A stretch of DNA of 64,000 nt, from NCBI RefSeq assembly GCF_025725665.1, contig NZ_CP107009.1, forward strand, positions 3,720,001 through 3,784,000, in the 5' to 3' direction. The notes below the pieces were generated by a model, which worked only from the letters and a program-made list of their open reading frames with translations, had not been told where the DNA came from and ran no database searches. The position numbers and the translations under genes are program-made. Origin of the DNA: Halomonas sp. LR3S48. Lineage in GTDB: Bacteria > Pseudomonadota > Gammaproteobacteria > Pseudomonadales > Halomonadaceae. Shown here one piece after another: positions 33,512-42,529 of the stretch; position 1 is the first letter of the stretch, and each line of letters begins with the position of its first letter.

Positions 33512-34891
33512 TCAAATAATCTCAAAGTAACGATCCAACTCCCAATCGGTGATATGCCGGCGGAATTGGCGTTCTTCCCATTCACGAGTGGCCGCGAAGT
33601 GCTCGACGAAGGCGTCGCCGAACAGGTTGTGTGCCGCCTCGGATGCCTTCAAGCGCTGGGCGGCCTCCCACAGCGTACGCGCGAGCGCCTGGTGCTCGGG
33701 GTGGGCCAGTTCGTAGGCGTTGCCGGTCACCGCCTCATCCGGCTCGAGCTGGTGCTCGATGCCGTAGAGGCCGGAGCCGATCGCCGCGGCCAGCGCCAGG
33801 TAGGGGTTGGCATCGGCGCTGCCCAGGCGATACTCGACCCGCTGCGACTTGGCACTGCCGGGAATCACCCGCAGCGCCGTGGTGCGGTTCTCCACGCCCC
33901 AGGTGGCATCAGTCGGCGCCCAGAAGCCGGGGATCAGGCGGGTGTAGCTGTTCACCGTGGGGGAGAACATGGCCAGGAACTCCGGCATCAGCTTCTGCTG
34001 GCCGGCGACGAAGTGGCGCTGGACGTCACTCATGCCGTGAGGCTTGTCGGCGTCGAAGAAAGCCGACTCGCCACTGTCTAGCCGATTGAGCGAGAGATGG
34101 ATATGGCCGCTCTGGCCGGGATAGTCCGGCGACCACTTGGCCATGAAGGTGGCCATCAACCCGCGGCGTTGCGCCCATACCTTGGTGAAGGTCTTGAACA
34201 GCGCCCCCTTGTCGCCGGCGGCCAGCGCCTCGTCGACGCGTATTGCCGCCTCGAGCACGCCGGGGCCGGTCTCGGTGTGCAGCCCCTCGATGGGGAAATC
34301 CATCGTCTCGGCCATCTCCAGCAGCTCGTGGTAGAGCTCGCCATGCACCGAGCTCCTGAGCATCGAATAGCCCATCATGTCGGGGGTCAGCGGCTTGAGG
34401 TTGCGAAAGCCCTTCTCGCGCACCGACTCCGGGGTCTCCTGGAACAGGAAGAACTCGTACTCCAGCGCGCCGCAGGCGGCAAAGCCCATCGCCTCGGCCT
34501 TGGCCAGCACGCGACGCAGCAGCCCGCGCGGGCAGATCGTCTCGGCCGGGCCGGTGAACTCGGCCAGGAACAGCAGCATGTCGCCCTCGCAGGGCAGTTC
34601 GCGACAGCTCTCGGGAACCACCCGCAGCGCGGCATCGGGATAGCCGGTATGCCAGCCGGTGTATGTCACGTTGTCATAGAGTTCGTCCTTGCTGTCCCAA
34701 CCCAGCACTACGTCGCAGAAGGCGAAGCCCTCGCTCAAGGCATGGAAGAACTTGTCGCGTCGCATGTACTTGCCGACCATCACGCCGTCGATGTCGAACA
34801 TGCCTACCTTGACGTGGCTGAGGCCGCGTTGCTCGACGATACGCCGGGCGTCGTCTGCACTCTTCACGTCTCTCGCCTGGAGTCGGCTCAT
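33512..34891 (-). CDS. Glutamine synthetase family gamma-glutamyl-amine ligase (PuuA-like)
   Basis: The protein has 458 residues. Glutamine synthetase fold signatures are clear: LEYEFFLF with the metal-binding glutamates, the ETGPGVLEAAIRV loop, FMAKWSPDYPGQSGHIHLSL (ATP/metal His), and RVEYRLGSADANPYLALAA. It is shorter than housekeeping GlnA and lacks the C-terminal adenylylation-type tail, so it groups with PuuA, GlnT and IpuC ligases, which join glutamate to an amine with ATP. MSRLQARDVK at 34891 has a GAGGA site 7 bases upstream. Confidence 0.9.
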   Translation of the reverse strand: MSRLQARDVKSADDARRIVEQRGLSHVKVGMFDIDGVMVGKYMRRDKFFHALSEGFAFCDVVLGWDSKDELYDNVTYTGWHTGYPDAALRVVPESCRELPCEGDMLLFLAEFTGPAETICPRGLLRRVLAKAEAMGFAACGALEYEFFLFQETPESVREKGFRNLKPLTPDMMGYSMLRSSVHGELYHELLEMAETMDFPIEGLHTETGPGVLEAAIRVDEALAAGDKGALFKTFTKVWAQRRGLMATFMAKWSPDYPGQSGHIHLSLNRLDSGESAFFDADKPHGMSDVQRHFVAGQQKLMPEFLAMFSPTVNSYTRLIPGFWAPTDATWGVENRTTALRVIPGSAKSQRVEYRLGSADANPYLALAAAIGSGLYGIEHQLEPDEAVTGNAYELAHPEHQALARTLWEAAQRLKASEAAHNLFGDAFVEHFAATREWEERQFRRHITDWELDRYFEII

Positions 34892-34966
34892 GGTCGCTTC
34901 CTCGTACACCCTTCGTTGTCATTGTTCGTCAAAACAGTTCTTCGAAACCGCTGGATCAAAGCCGGC

Positions 34967-34995
34967 GGGAGCGCCGAGCCGAGCCCGGCGCTCCC
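34967..34995 (-). other. Intergenic stem-loop after dctP of the second TRAP set
   Basis: A perfect 10-bp stem, GGGAGCGCCG with CGGCGCTCCC, has a 9-base loop and lies 10 bases after the dctP stop. No T run follows. It probably stabilises the dctP message or lowers read-through into the ligase gene. Confidence 0.5.
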
Positions 34996-35004
34996 ACCCT
35001 TTCC

Positions 35005-36063
35005 TCAACCGTAGCGGTAGGGAGGTCCTGCCTGTTGCATGGTCTCGCGATAGTCCTTGAGGATCTGCACCACCCGGGCGCTGCGATCGCTCTCCTGGGC
35101 GATCTCGTCCCAGAAGGCCAGTGCCTCGTCCTCGAGCCGCTGCCACTCCTCCTCGGGAATCGAGGTCAGCTCCAGCTTGCCGCCGGTGGTACGGTAGTGC
35201 GCCTCACCCCACCAGTACCAGTGCTGCCGGTAATAGTGGGAGTTGTCCATGCACAGCCTGAACAGGGTCTGCAGATGCTCGGGGACCTCGTTCCAGCGTT
35301 CGCTGTTGGCGAAGTAGGAACCCGCCCAGGCACCGGAGATGTTGTTGGTCAGGTAATAGCTGCTGACGTCGGCCCAGCCCACGGTGTAGGCCTCGGTGAT
35401 GCCCGCCCAGGCGATACCATCGAGCTCGCGGGTCTGCATGGCGACCTCGATGTCCTCCCACGGCAACGTCACCGGCACCACACCGAAGCGGCTCAGGAAG
35501 CGCCCCGCAGTGGGGAAGGTGAAGACGCGCTTGCCCTGCAGGTCGTCGAGGCTTCTGATCGGCTCGCGGGTAACGAAGTTGCACGGGTCCCAGGCTCCCG
35601 AGCCCAGCCAGGTGACACCCTCGACCTCGCCGTAGGCTTCCTCCCAGATCTCCTTGAGCCCGTAGTGGTGGAACAGCGCCGGCACGTCGAGGCTGTAGCG
35701 AGAGGCGAACGGGAAGTAGCCGCCGAAGACCGAGACGTCGACGGGTGCATTGATCGAGTCGTCGTCGCTCTGCACGGCGTCGATGGTGCCGCGCTGCATG
35801 GCACGGAACAGCTCACCGGTGGGCACCAGTTGGTCGGCGTAGTAGAGCTCGATCTCCATCTCGCCGTTGGCGGCCTTGTTGAAGGCGTCGATGGAGGGCT
35901 TGATGACGTGCTCAGCGAGTGCCGGCCCGGCATAGGTCTGCAGGCGCCAGCGAATCGGGCTGCGTGACTGGGCGTGGACGTAGGGGGCCGAGAGTGTCGT
36001 GGCCCCGACGGTAGCGGCGGTGGCCAGGCCCGCCTTCTTGAGGAAATCGCGACGATTGCTCAT
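35005..36063 (-). CDS. dctP: TRAP transporter substrate-binding protein with Tat signal
   Basis: The protein has 352 residues. The N-terminus MSNRRDFLKKAGLATAATVG carries a twin-arginine signal (cleaved near VHA-QS, about residue 33), unusual among DctP proteins but common in this subfamily. The mature domain has the DctP fold with the carboxylate-binding region around DLQGKRVFTFPTAGR and a GIAWAGITEAYTVGW pocket segment. AGGAG lies 7 bases before ATG 36063; the upstream extension to 36132 is not supported. The ligand is unknown; neighbours suggest an amine-bearing or amino-acid-like compound. Confidence 0.92.
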   Translation of the reverse strand: MSNRRDFLKKAGLATAATVGATTLSAPYVHAQSRSPIRWRLQTYAGPALAEHVIKPSIDAFNKAANGEMEIELYYADQLVPTGELFRAMQRGTIDAVQSDDDSINAPVDVSVFGGYFPFASRYSLDVPALFHHYGLKEIWEEAYGEVEGVTWLGSGAWDPCNFVTREPIRSLDDLQGKRVFTFPTAGRFLSRFGVVPVTLPWEDIEVAMQTRELDGIAWAGITEAYTVGWADVSSYYLTNNISGAWAGSYFANSERWNEVPEHLQTLFRLCMDNSHYYRQHWYWWGEAHYRTTGGKLELTSIPEEEWQRLEDEALAFWDEIAQESDRSARVVQILKDYRETMQQAGPPYRYG

Positions 36064-36142
36064 GGGTCTTCTCCTGCTGTTTTGCTTGTTGTCGGAAGAA
36101 TCGCGGTATTCGATCGTCGTGCCGTGGTTCACCTCCTGGGAG

Positions 36143-37465
36143 TCAGTAGCCGCGATAGAGCTGCGGCAGCCACAGCGCCAGCTGCGGGAAAATGGTGATC
36201 AGCGCCAACCCGATCAGCATGATGCCGACGAAGGGCCAGACGCTGCGGTAGATGTCGCCCAGCGAGATCTCCGGCGGCGCCATGGCGCGCATCAGGAACA
36301 GGTTGTAGCCGAACGGCGGGGTCATGTAGGCGATCTGCACGGTGATGGTGTACAGCACGCCGTACCAGATCGGGTCGAAACCCAGGCTGATCACCAACGG
36401 CACGTAGAGTGGTGCCACGATCACCAGCATGGCGGTGTCGTCGAGGAACATGCCTAGCAGGATGTAGGAGAGCTGCATCATCACCAGGATCTGCCACGGG
36501 CTCATGCCGATGCGGTCGAGGAAGATGTTCTCGATGGCACGCACCGCGCCAAGGCCGTCGAATACCGCGCCGAAGCACAGCGCCGCCAGGATGATCCACA
36601 TGAACATGCAGCTGATGCCCAGCGTCTTGTGCACGGTGCTCTCGATCACCTTCCAGGTCAGGCGCCGCTTGACCAACGCCGCCAGGGTGGCGGATACCGC
36701 CCCTACCGCCGAGCTCTCCACCAGGCTGGTGACCCCCATCAGGAACAGCCCGGTCATGAAGAAGAAGATCAGCAGCGGCAGGATGCCGGCACGCAGCAGC
36801 TTGAGCTTCTCGGCCAGGCTCATCTGGCGCTCCTCGGCGGGCAGCGCCGGGCCGAGATGCGGCTGCAGACGACAGCGGATGACGATATAGATCACGAACA
36901 GCGCGGCCAGGATCAGCCCGGGGATGGCACCGGCCAGCCACAGTTGGCTGACCGGCTGGCGCGCGATCATGCCATAGAGCACCAGCACCACGCTGGGCGG
37001 CACCAGGATTCCCAGCGAGCTACCGGCCTGGATCACGCCGGTGACCATGATCTTGTCGTAGCCGCGGCGCAGCAGTTCGGGCAAGGCGATGGTGGCACCT
37101 ATCGCCATGCCGGCCACGCTCAGGCCGTTCATCGCCGAGACCACCACCATCAGGCCGATGGTGCCCACCGCCAGTCCGCCCTTGAGCGAGCCCATCCAGA
37201 CGTGGAACATCTCGTAGAGCTCGCTGGCGATGCCCGATTCGGAGAGCATGTAGCCCATGTAGATGAACAGCGGCAACGTCAGCAGCGGATACCAGTTCAT
37301 CAGTTGGATGGCGGCATTGAACGGCATCTCAACGCCGCCATGCCCCCACAGCAGCAGTGCCGAAGCGGCGCCGACGAAGCCGATCACGCCGAATACCCGC
37401 TGCCCGGTGAGCAGCAGCAGCATCATGGTCGAGAACATCGTCAGGGCGATCATCTCGTAGCTCAT
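36143..37465 (-). CDS. dctM: TRAP transporter large permease (DctM), second set
   Basis: The protein has 440 residues and about 12 helices. DctM marks include PLFIYMGYMLSESGIA, the GSSLGILVPPSVVLVLYG motif and YMTPPFGYNLFLMRAM. The frame is open upstream for 284 codons in another gene's shadow. MSYEMIALTMFS at 37465 is the real start and overlaps the dctQ stop by 4 bases (ATGA). It forms the membrane complex with the DctQ at 37462-38004. Confidence 0.94.
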   Translation of the reverse strand: MSYEMIALTMFSTMMLLLLTGQRVFGVIGFVGAASALLLWGHGGVEMPFNAAIQLMNWYPLLTLPLFIYMGYMLSESGIASELYEMFHVWMGSLKGGLAVGTIGLMVVVSAMNGLSVAGMAIGATIALPELLRRGYDKIMVTGVIQAGSSLGILVPPSVVLVLYGMIARQPVSQLWLAGAIPGLILAALFVIYIVIRCRLQPHLGPALPAEERQMSLAEKLKLLRAGILPLLIFFFMTGLFLMGVTSLVESSAVGAVSATLAALVKRRLTWKVIESTVHKTLGISCMFMWIILAALCFGAVFDGLGAVRAIENIFLDRIGMSPWQILVMMQLSYILLGMFLDDTAMLVIVAPLYVPLVISLGFDPIWYGVLYTITVQIAYMTPPFGYNLFLMRAMAPPEISLGDIYRSVWPFVGIMLIGLALITIFPQLALWLPQLYRGY

Positions 37466-38004
37466 TCGAGATTCTCCCCTTCCAGCGCCACGCCTTCCAG
37501 CACCACGCCGCGCGCCCGGGCGATGTCCTTGAACAGGGTCGAGACGCTCTGCAGCAGCATCAGCAGCACGCCGAAGGTCATGATGATCTTGATCGGCGCC
37601 AGGGGCGGCGCCCAGGAGGTGTAGCTCTTCTCGCCGTAGCGCAGGGCGTACTCGGTACTGGAGATGCCACCGGCGAACAGCGCGCCGAGGAAGACCAGCA
37701 GCAGCACGATGGTCAGGGCGTCGACGATGGCCCGGGTGCGGTCCGACCAGCGCGAGTAGAACAGGTCCATGCGTACATGGGCGCCCATCTGCATGGCGTA
37801 GGCGCCGCCCAGCAGGTAGTAGGCGGCCATCATGAACTGCGAAACCTCGATGCTCCAGATCAGCGGGCTGTTGAAGGCGGTACGCGCTACCGAGGCGTAG
37901 AGCAGGACGCCGATCATCACGAAAATCAGGAACATGACGATACGCCCCACCACCCGGTTGAACGCATCCACCCAACGCACGTAGAGCGTTATTATTCTTG
38001 GCAT
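37462..38004 (-). CDS. dctQ: TRAP transporter small permease (DctQ), second set
   Basis: The protein has 180 residues and four helices. The conserved DctQ centre is visible as RTAFNSPLIWSIEVSQFMMAAYYLLGG followed by GAHVRMDLFY. It is the first gene of the seven-gene minus-strand cluster. Only a GGAAG lies directly before the ATG, so the exact start is slightly uncertain. About 90 bases upstream is a LysR-type palindrome. Confidence 0.92.
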   Translation of the reverse strand: MPRIITLYVRWVDAFNRVVGRIVMFLIFVMIGVLLYASVARTAFNSPLIWSIEVSQFMMAAYYLLGGAYAMQMGAHVRMDLFYSRWSDRTRAIVDALTIVLLLVFLGALFAGGISSTEYALRYGEKSYTSWAPPLAPIKIIMTFGVLLMLLQSVSTLFKDIARARGVVLEGVALEGENLE

Positions 38005-38093
38005 CTTCCAGCACCGATCGCTTGGGTTTCGCTCCAGTCTTCGGGGGCAATTCGGGATTGCGCAACAAGCATCGGTATCGGCGGCGCGTTAAG

Positions 38094-38110
38094 TATCGAT
38101 GAAATCGATA
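38094..38110. promoter_or_regulatory. LysR-type palindrome upstream of the TRAP-ligase operon
   Basis: TATCGAT, GAA, ATCGATA is a perfect dyad with 7-bp arms and contains the T-N11-A core of LysR binding sites. It lies 90 bases before dctQ and 80 bases downstream of the LysR gene's stop. This position fits activation of the operon by that regulator. Confidence 0.6.
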
Positions 38111-38189
38111 GTGCTCGAGAAGGGTACGGCTACGCTGCCCCGCGCACCCACTCAGTGCACGGTTGCGGGCTGTGTCGGGGAGGGAGAGT

Positions 38190-39149
38190 TCACGTCGGGG
38201 TGACGACTTCGGCAGAGAGCCAGGGCAGCGCTCGCTCCAGTTGGGCGCGGAAGTGCTGCTCGAGCAGGCGCCGGCTGTCACGGGCCAGCAACGCAGGCAA
38301 CTCGCCCAGCTCGTCACGCCGCGCCACCAGCGTCAGTTCCCGGGTCAGTGGCGCCAGCGGCAACGGCGCCACCGCGACCTGAAGGTCGTCGAGGCCGGCC
38401 TGGTAGAGGCACAGCGGGGTGGTGATGGTCCAGCCCGCGCCGGCACCGACCAGGCGCAACACGGCGAAGGTATTGTCGAGATGCAGCCGGGCCGGCAGCT
38501 CGAGCTGGTTCAATCGCAAGTGGCGCTCGATGGACTGGCCGATCAACGACTGCGGGGTATAGCGCACGAAGTCCAGGTGGCGCGACAGCCAGCGCAGGTT
38601 GTCCAGCGGACCGTTCCAGGAAAGCGGCGTCACCAGCACGAAGGGTTCGCGCAGCAGGGCGTGCCGCTCCAATCCGTCGTAGTTCTCCAGCCGGTCATCG
38701 GAAATGATGATATCCACATGGCGTGTCAGCAGGGAGTGGCCATGCATGTGCGACAGCCCGGTCGTCAGGGTATAGTCACGGGTATGGCGCCGGATCAGCT
38801 CGACCAGCGGCTGCCCGACCGCCGTTGCCAGCGAATCGACCAGCGCCAGGCGTACCTGGTGGAGCTGGCCGAAGCCGCCGCTGACCAACTCGCGCCGGGT
38901 GTTGCGCGCATCGTCGAGCAGGCGGCGGGCACGGTCGTAGAAGAAGCGCCCCGCACTGGTCGGCTCAAGCGGCCGGGAATGACGCTTGAACAGCGTCACG
39001 CCCATGCTCTCCTCCAGGTTGGCCAGGCTCTGCGACACCGAGGATTGCTTGAGCCCCAGCCGCCTGGCCGCCGCGCTCTGGCTGCCCTGCTCCAGGGTCT
39101 CGACGAAGATCTCCATGCTGCGAAGATCGAAACCGAAGCCGCTGCGCAT
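38190..39149 (-). CDS. LysR family transcriptional regulator
   Basis: The protein has 319 residues. The helix-turn-helix lies around residues 10-67 (SQSAAARRLGLKQSSVSQSLANLEESMG) and an effector-binding domain follows. It is transcribed in the same direction as the TRAP-ligase operon, 185 bases upstream of dctQ, with a TATCGAT dyad in the gap. GAGGA lies 7 bases before the ATG. It probably controls the operon in response to the imported substrate; the effector is unknown. Confidence 0.9.
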   Translation of the reverse strand: MRSGFGFDLRSMEIFVETLEQGSQSAAARRLGLKQSSVSQSLANLEESMGVTLFKRHSRPLEPTSAGRFFYDRARRLLDDARNTRRELVSGGFGQLHQVRLALVDSLATAVGQPLVELIRRHTRDYTLTTGLSHMHGHSLLTRHVDIIISDDRLENYDGLERHALLREPFVLVTPLSWNGPLDNLRWLSRHLDFVRYTPQSLIGQSIERHLRLNQLELPARLHLDNTFAVLRLVGAGAGWTITTPLCLYQAGLDDLQVAVAPLPLAPLTRELTLVARRDELGELPALLARDSRRLLEQHFRAQLERALPWLSAEVVTPT

Positions 39150-39241
39150 CCGTATGTCCTCGCGTTACGTCATCCGGGCACTGGAACTCCCCTCACAGCG
39201 CACCGGTCAGAAAGCTGTCATCACCACGACATGGAGGTCCC

Positions 39242-40042
39242 ATGACCGCAGAGGTCACCGCCCGGGCGGTAGCCGAGCGTCCCGTTTCCACCTGGACCGG
39301 CTGGGGCCAGTGGCTGGCACTCGCCACCATGACCATCGATCACCTGACCCGCTACGTGCTGCCCGCCGGCTGGGAGCTCGGCTGGGCGGGTTCGTCGCTG
39401 GGCCGCATCGCCTTTCCACTCTTTGCCGCCATGGTCGCCTGGCACGGCTTGTTCAATACGCGCAACCCGCTACGCTACGCCCGGCGTATTCTGGTCATTG
39501 GTGTGGCCGCCCAGTTGCCCTACATGCTGATGCCGAGGGCCACCGACGCCTTCATTCTCAATGTCTGCTTCACCCTGGCGCTGGGGCTGGCCTGGGGCGC
39601 CTGGCTGCGCGAGCTGCTCGCGCGGCATCGCCACGGCAGCCTGGGCAGCGCCTGGCTGGGGGCGGCGCTGGCCGCCACGCTGGCGGTCTGGTACCTGCTC
39701 GGCGGCTGGGTCGAGTACGGCCACCGCGGGCTGTTGCTGATTCCCTTGTTCATGCTCGCGATGCATCACCTGCACCATGCCGGGGTCACGCTTGCCGAAC
39801 GCCTCGCCGCCGTCGCCATGGCCGTGCCGCTGCTGGTCGTGGCGGGGCTGATGAACAGCTCCGACATGGCCAAGTCATTCACCGTCGCCACCTGCCTCGT
39901 GGTGCTGTGGCTGGCAGCCGGCGCCCACCGCCTGACGCCAGTCGTGCCCGCCGCCATGCCCCGTCGGCTGTGGCTGGCATGGTATCCCGGCCACTTCGCC
40001 CTGATCGCCCTATGGCTGTGGGCCAGCGGTGGGCTCGGCTGA
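39242..40042 (+). CDS. TraX family membrane protein
   Basis: This is a 266-residue polytopic protein of about eight helices. The TraX features are an N-terminal LATMTIDHLTRYVLP, GRIAFPLFAAMVAWH, and a C-terminal WYPGHFALIALWL. Family members acetylate pilin N-termini or act as chromosomal acetyltransferases of unknown target. No conjugation genes are nearby. GGAGG lies 4 bases before the ATG. The gene is convergent with the GGDEF-EAL gene, leaving only one base between the stops. Confidence 0.85.
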   Translation: MTAEVTARAVAERPVSTWTGWGQWLALATMTIDHLTRYVLPAGWELGWAGSSLGRIAFPLFAAMVAWHGLFNTRNPLRYARRILVIGVAAQLPYMLMPRATDAFILNVCFTLALGLAWGAWLRELLARHRHGSLGSAWLGAALAATLAVWYLLGGWVEYGHRGLLLIPLFMLAMHHLHHAGVTLAERLAAVAMAVPLLVVAGLMNSSDMAKSFTVATCLVVLWLAAGAHRLTPVVPAAMPRRLWLAWYPGHFALIALWLWASGGLG

Positions 40043-40043
40043 A

Positions 40044-42398
40044 TCAGGCCTGATCCTGGCCGGCCCGCTCCACTTCCCTGCCGGCCAGCAGCGCTTCGAA
40101 CGCCTCGCCAGGCATGGGCCGGTAGAAATGATAGCCCTGGAACAACCGACAGCCGCGCTCCCGCAGGAACTCGTGCTGGGCCTCGTTCTCCACCCCTTCC
40201 GCCACCACGTCGATGCCGAGATGCTGGGCCATGGCCAGTACCGTCGCCACGATGGCGGCATCGCTACCATCGGTATCGAGGTTGCTGACGAAACTGCGGT
40301 CGATCTTGAGCTCGTCCAGCGGCAGAGACTTGAGATAGGAGAGCGACGAGAAACCGGTACCGAAATCGTCCAGGGCCAGATGCACCCCCAGGCGTTTGAG
40401 CGCCTGCATGCGCTCCACGGCATCCTCCAGCCCATCGATCATGATGCTCTCGGTCAGTTCGACGACGAGCCGCGCCGGGTCGATACCATGGGTACCGGTC
40501 GCCCAAGTGAGCCCTTCGACGAAACCGGGCTGGGTGAAGTGACGCACGCTGATGTTGACCGACAGTCGCGGCAGGACCTCGACCGGCAAGCGTGACAGCA
40601 ACCCGCAACAGCGATCCAGCATCCAGGTCTCGAGTTCGACAATCAGGTCGGTCTCCTCGGCAATGGCGATGAACACTTCGGGCGAGACCCAGCCATGGCG
40701 TGGATGCTGCCAGCGCATCAGCGCCTCGCCGCCGATGACCCTGCCGTGTTCGTCGAGCTGGGGCTGGAAGGCGATGCTGAGCTGATTCTCCGCCAAGGCC
40801 CGACGCAGCGCCTGTTCCATTTCCAGTCGCCAGCTCATCTGGGTCTGCATGGAGGGCTCGTAGCCACAGATCTGTGCCCGCCCCTTCAGCTTGGCCTGGT
40901 ACATGGCGGTGTCGGCGTGACGCAGCACGTCGCCCACGTCCTCATCGCCCAGGGGAAACAGGGTATAGCCGATGCTCGGCGTCACGCTGATGCGCTGCCC
41001 GCCCAGGTCGTAGGCCCGGCGCAGGATCGAGAGCAGCCTCTCGGCACGATGCTCGGCACGCTTGATTTCGGCTTCGCGATCGGCGCTCAGGGCCGGCATC
41101 ATCACGACGAATTCGTCGCCGCTGAGCCGCGCCGCCACGGCATCCGTGTCGAGACTCAGCAGCAGGCGCTTGCTGACCTGACGCAGCAGCTCGTCACCCA
41201 CCGCGTGCCCCAGGGTATCGTTGATGATCTTGAAACGGTCCAGGTCGAGGAACATCACCAGGCCGACGCGGCCGTCGTCGCGGCGGTCGCGAATGGTAGA
41301 GGCCAGCGTCTCGATCAGCAGGCGTCGATTGGGCAATTCGGTGAGCGGATCGTAGTAGGCCTGGCGATGGATGGTCTCCTCCGCCAGCTTGCGTTCGGTG
41401 AAGTCCTCGATGACCGCCACGCCCCCCACCACCTCGCCCGACTCGTTGCGCAGGGCACTGTAGAAGGCGCGCAAAGGCGTCTGCTTGCCGCTGACCACGG
41501 TACGGTAGGTGCCTTCGAAGTAGCCGGTACCGTTCTCCAGGGCATCGCGTATCGCCCCGGTCACGCGCTCGTCGTTCAACTGCGTCAGCAGGTTCATGCC
41601 CAGCAAGCGCTGCCGGCTGGTGCCGAGGATGTCGAGGCACATCTCGTTGCAGTCGACCACCCGCCCCTCACGGTCGAAGTGCAGCACGCCCAGCGGCGTA
41701 TGGCGGAAGATGGCGCGGTAACGTGCCTCGCTGACGCGCAGTTGCCGCTCGCGTGAAGAGACGATCAGGCGCAGGGCGATGTTGTCGGAAATGGTGCGAT
41801 GCAGGCGACGATTGATGATGAGCACCAGTCCCAGGAACAGCACGATCATGGCAGCCAGCAGCAGAGCGAGGGAGGTGTTCTGCAGCAACAGCTGAGCCAG
41901 CAGTGGCAGCATGGTGGGCAGAACGAACAGCGGCGCCATCCACGCCACCGGGGAGAGCGTGGTGACCCCGCCGGCGGCAATACCCGTCAGCACGATCGCC
42001 AGCGCCGCCAGCTGACCATGATGCTCCATGGTGAACATCGTCAGGCCGGCCACGCCCCACAGCCCCCCGGCGATGCCGGTGCCCCAGGCGAAGCGATACA
42101 GCCAGCGCCGCTGGCGACGCCGTTTTGCCGGTTGACGATGGTAGTACCAGGCCAGCCACAAACGCCCGCCCGACACGGCGACCAGCGCACCGAGCCAGCC
42201 CACCAGGTAGCCCTGCGGCATGATCGGCCACATCGCGCCTACCAGCAGACAAGCCGCCAGGACGCTGGCCAATATCGGCTGCCACAGCCGCTCGTAGAGC
42301 AGGCGTACCTGCTCGTGGGCCAACTGACGGCGGCGGGAAACGTCCGTTGACGGTGCCGCGTCGTGGTCGCTTTGCTCATCCTGAAGGGGGAAGGACAT
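40044..42398 (-). CDS. Membrane PAS-GGDEF-EAL cyclic-di-GMP protein
   Basis: The protein has 784 residues. About five or six N-terminal helices (40-200) precede a PAS domain (about 220-345), a GGDEF domain (about 350-515) and an EAL domain (about 530-775). The GGDEF signature is SGDEF (426-430) with no RxxD inhibitory site, so cyclase activity is doubtful. The EAL domain keeps EALMRW (558-563), NISVRHF, ELTES, DDFGTGFSSL and AEGVE, so phosphodiesterase activity is likely. It would tune cyclic-di-GMP at the membrane in response to an unknown PAS ligand. Confidence 0.94.
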   Translation of the reverse strand: MSFPLQDEQSDHDAAPSTDVSRRRQLAHEQVRLLYERLWQPILASVLAACLLVGAMWPIMPQGYLVGWLGALVAVSGGRLWLAWYYHRQPAKRRRQRRWLYRFAWGTGIAGGLWGVAGLTMFTMEHHGQLAALAIVLTGIAAGGVTTLSPVAWMAPLFVLPTMLPLLAQLLLQNTSLALLLAAMIVLFLGLVLIINRRLHRTISDNIALRLIVSSRERQLRVSEARYRAIFRHTPLGVLHFDREGRVVDCNEMCLDILGTSRQRLLGMNLLTQLNDERVTGAIRDALENGTGYFEGTYRTVVSGKQTPLRAFYSALRNESGEVVGGVAVIEDFTERKLAEETIHRQAYYDPLTELPNRRLLIETLASTIRDRRDDGRVGLVMFLDLDRFKIINDTLGHAVGDELLRQVSKRLLLSLDTDAVAARLSGDEFVVMMPALSADREAEIKRAEHRAERLLSILRRAYDLGGQRISVTPSIGYTLFPLGDEDVGDVLRHADTAMYQAKLKGRAQICGYEPSMQTQMSWRLEMEQALRRALAENQLSIAFQPQLDEHGRVIGGEALMRWQHPRHGWVSPEVFIAIAEETDLIVELETWMLDRCCGLLSRLPVEVLPRLSVNISVRHFTQPGFVEGLTWATGTHGIDPARLVVELTESIMIDGLEDAVERMQALKRLGVHLALDDFGTGFSSLSYLKSLPLDELKIDRSFVSNLDTDGSDAAIVATVLAMAQHLGIDVVAEGVENEAQHEFLRERGCRLFQGYHFYRPMPGEAFEALLAGREVERAGQDQA

Positions 42399-42529
42399 GC
42401 AGGGGTCCGAATCTGTTGTCGTTTCGCTGCTCTATCTTTACTCGATAGCGCACAGTTTGGCGAGACAGCCTCTCAACGCAATTCGGCCGCCATTGATTTC
42501 CCCCAGCGACTCGACGCAGCCTGCATGGC

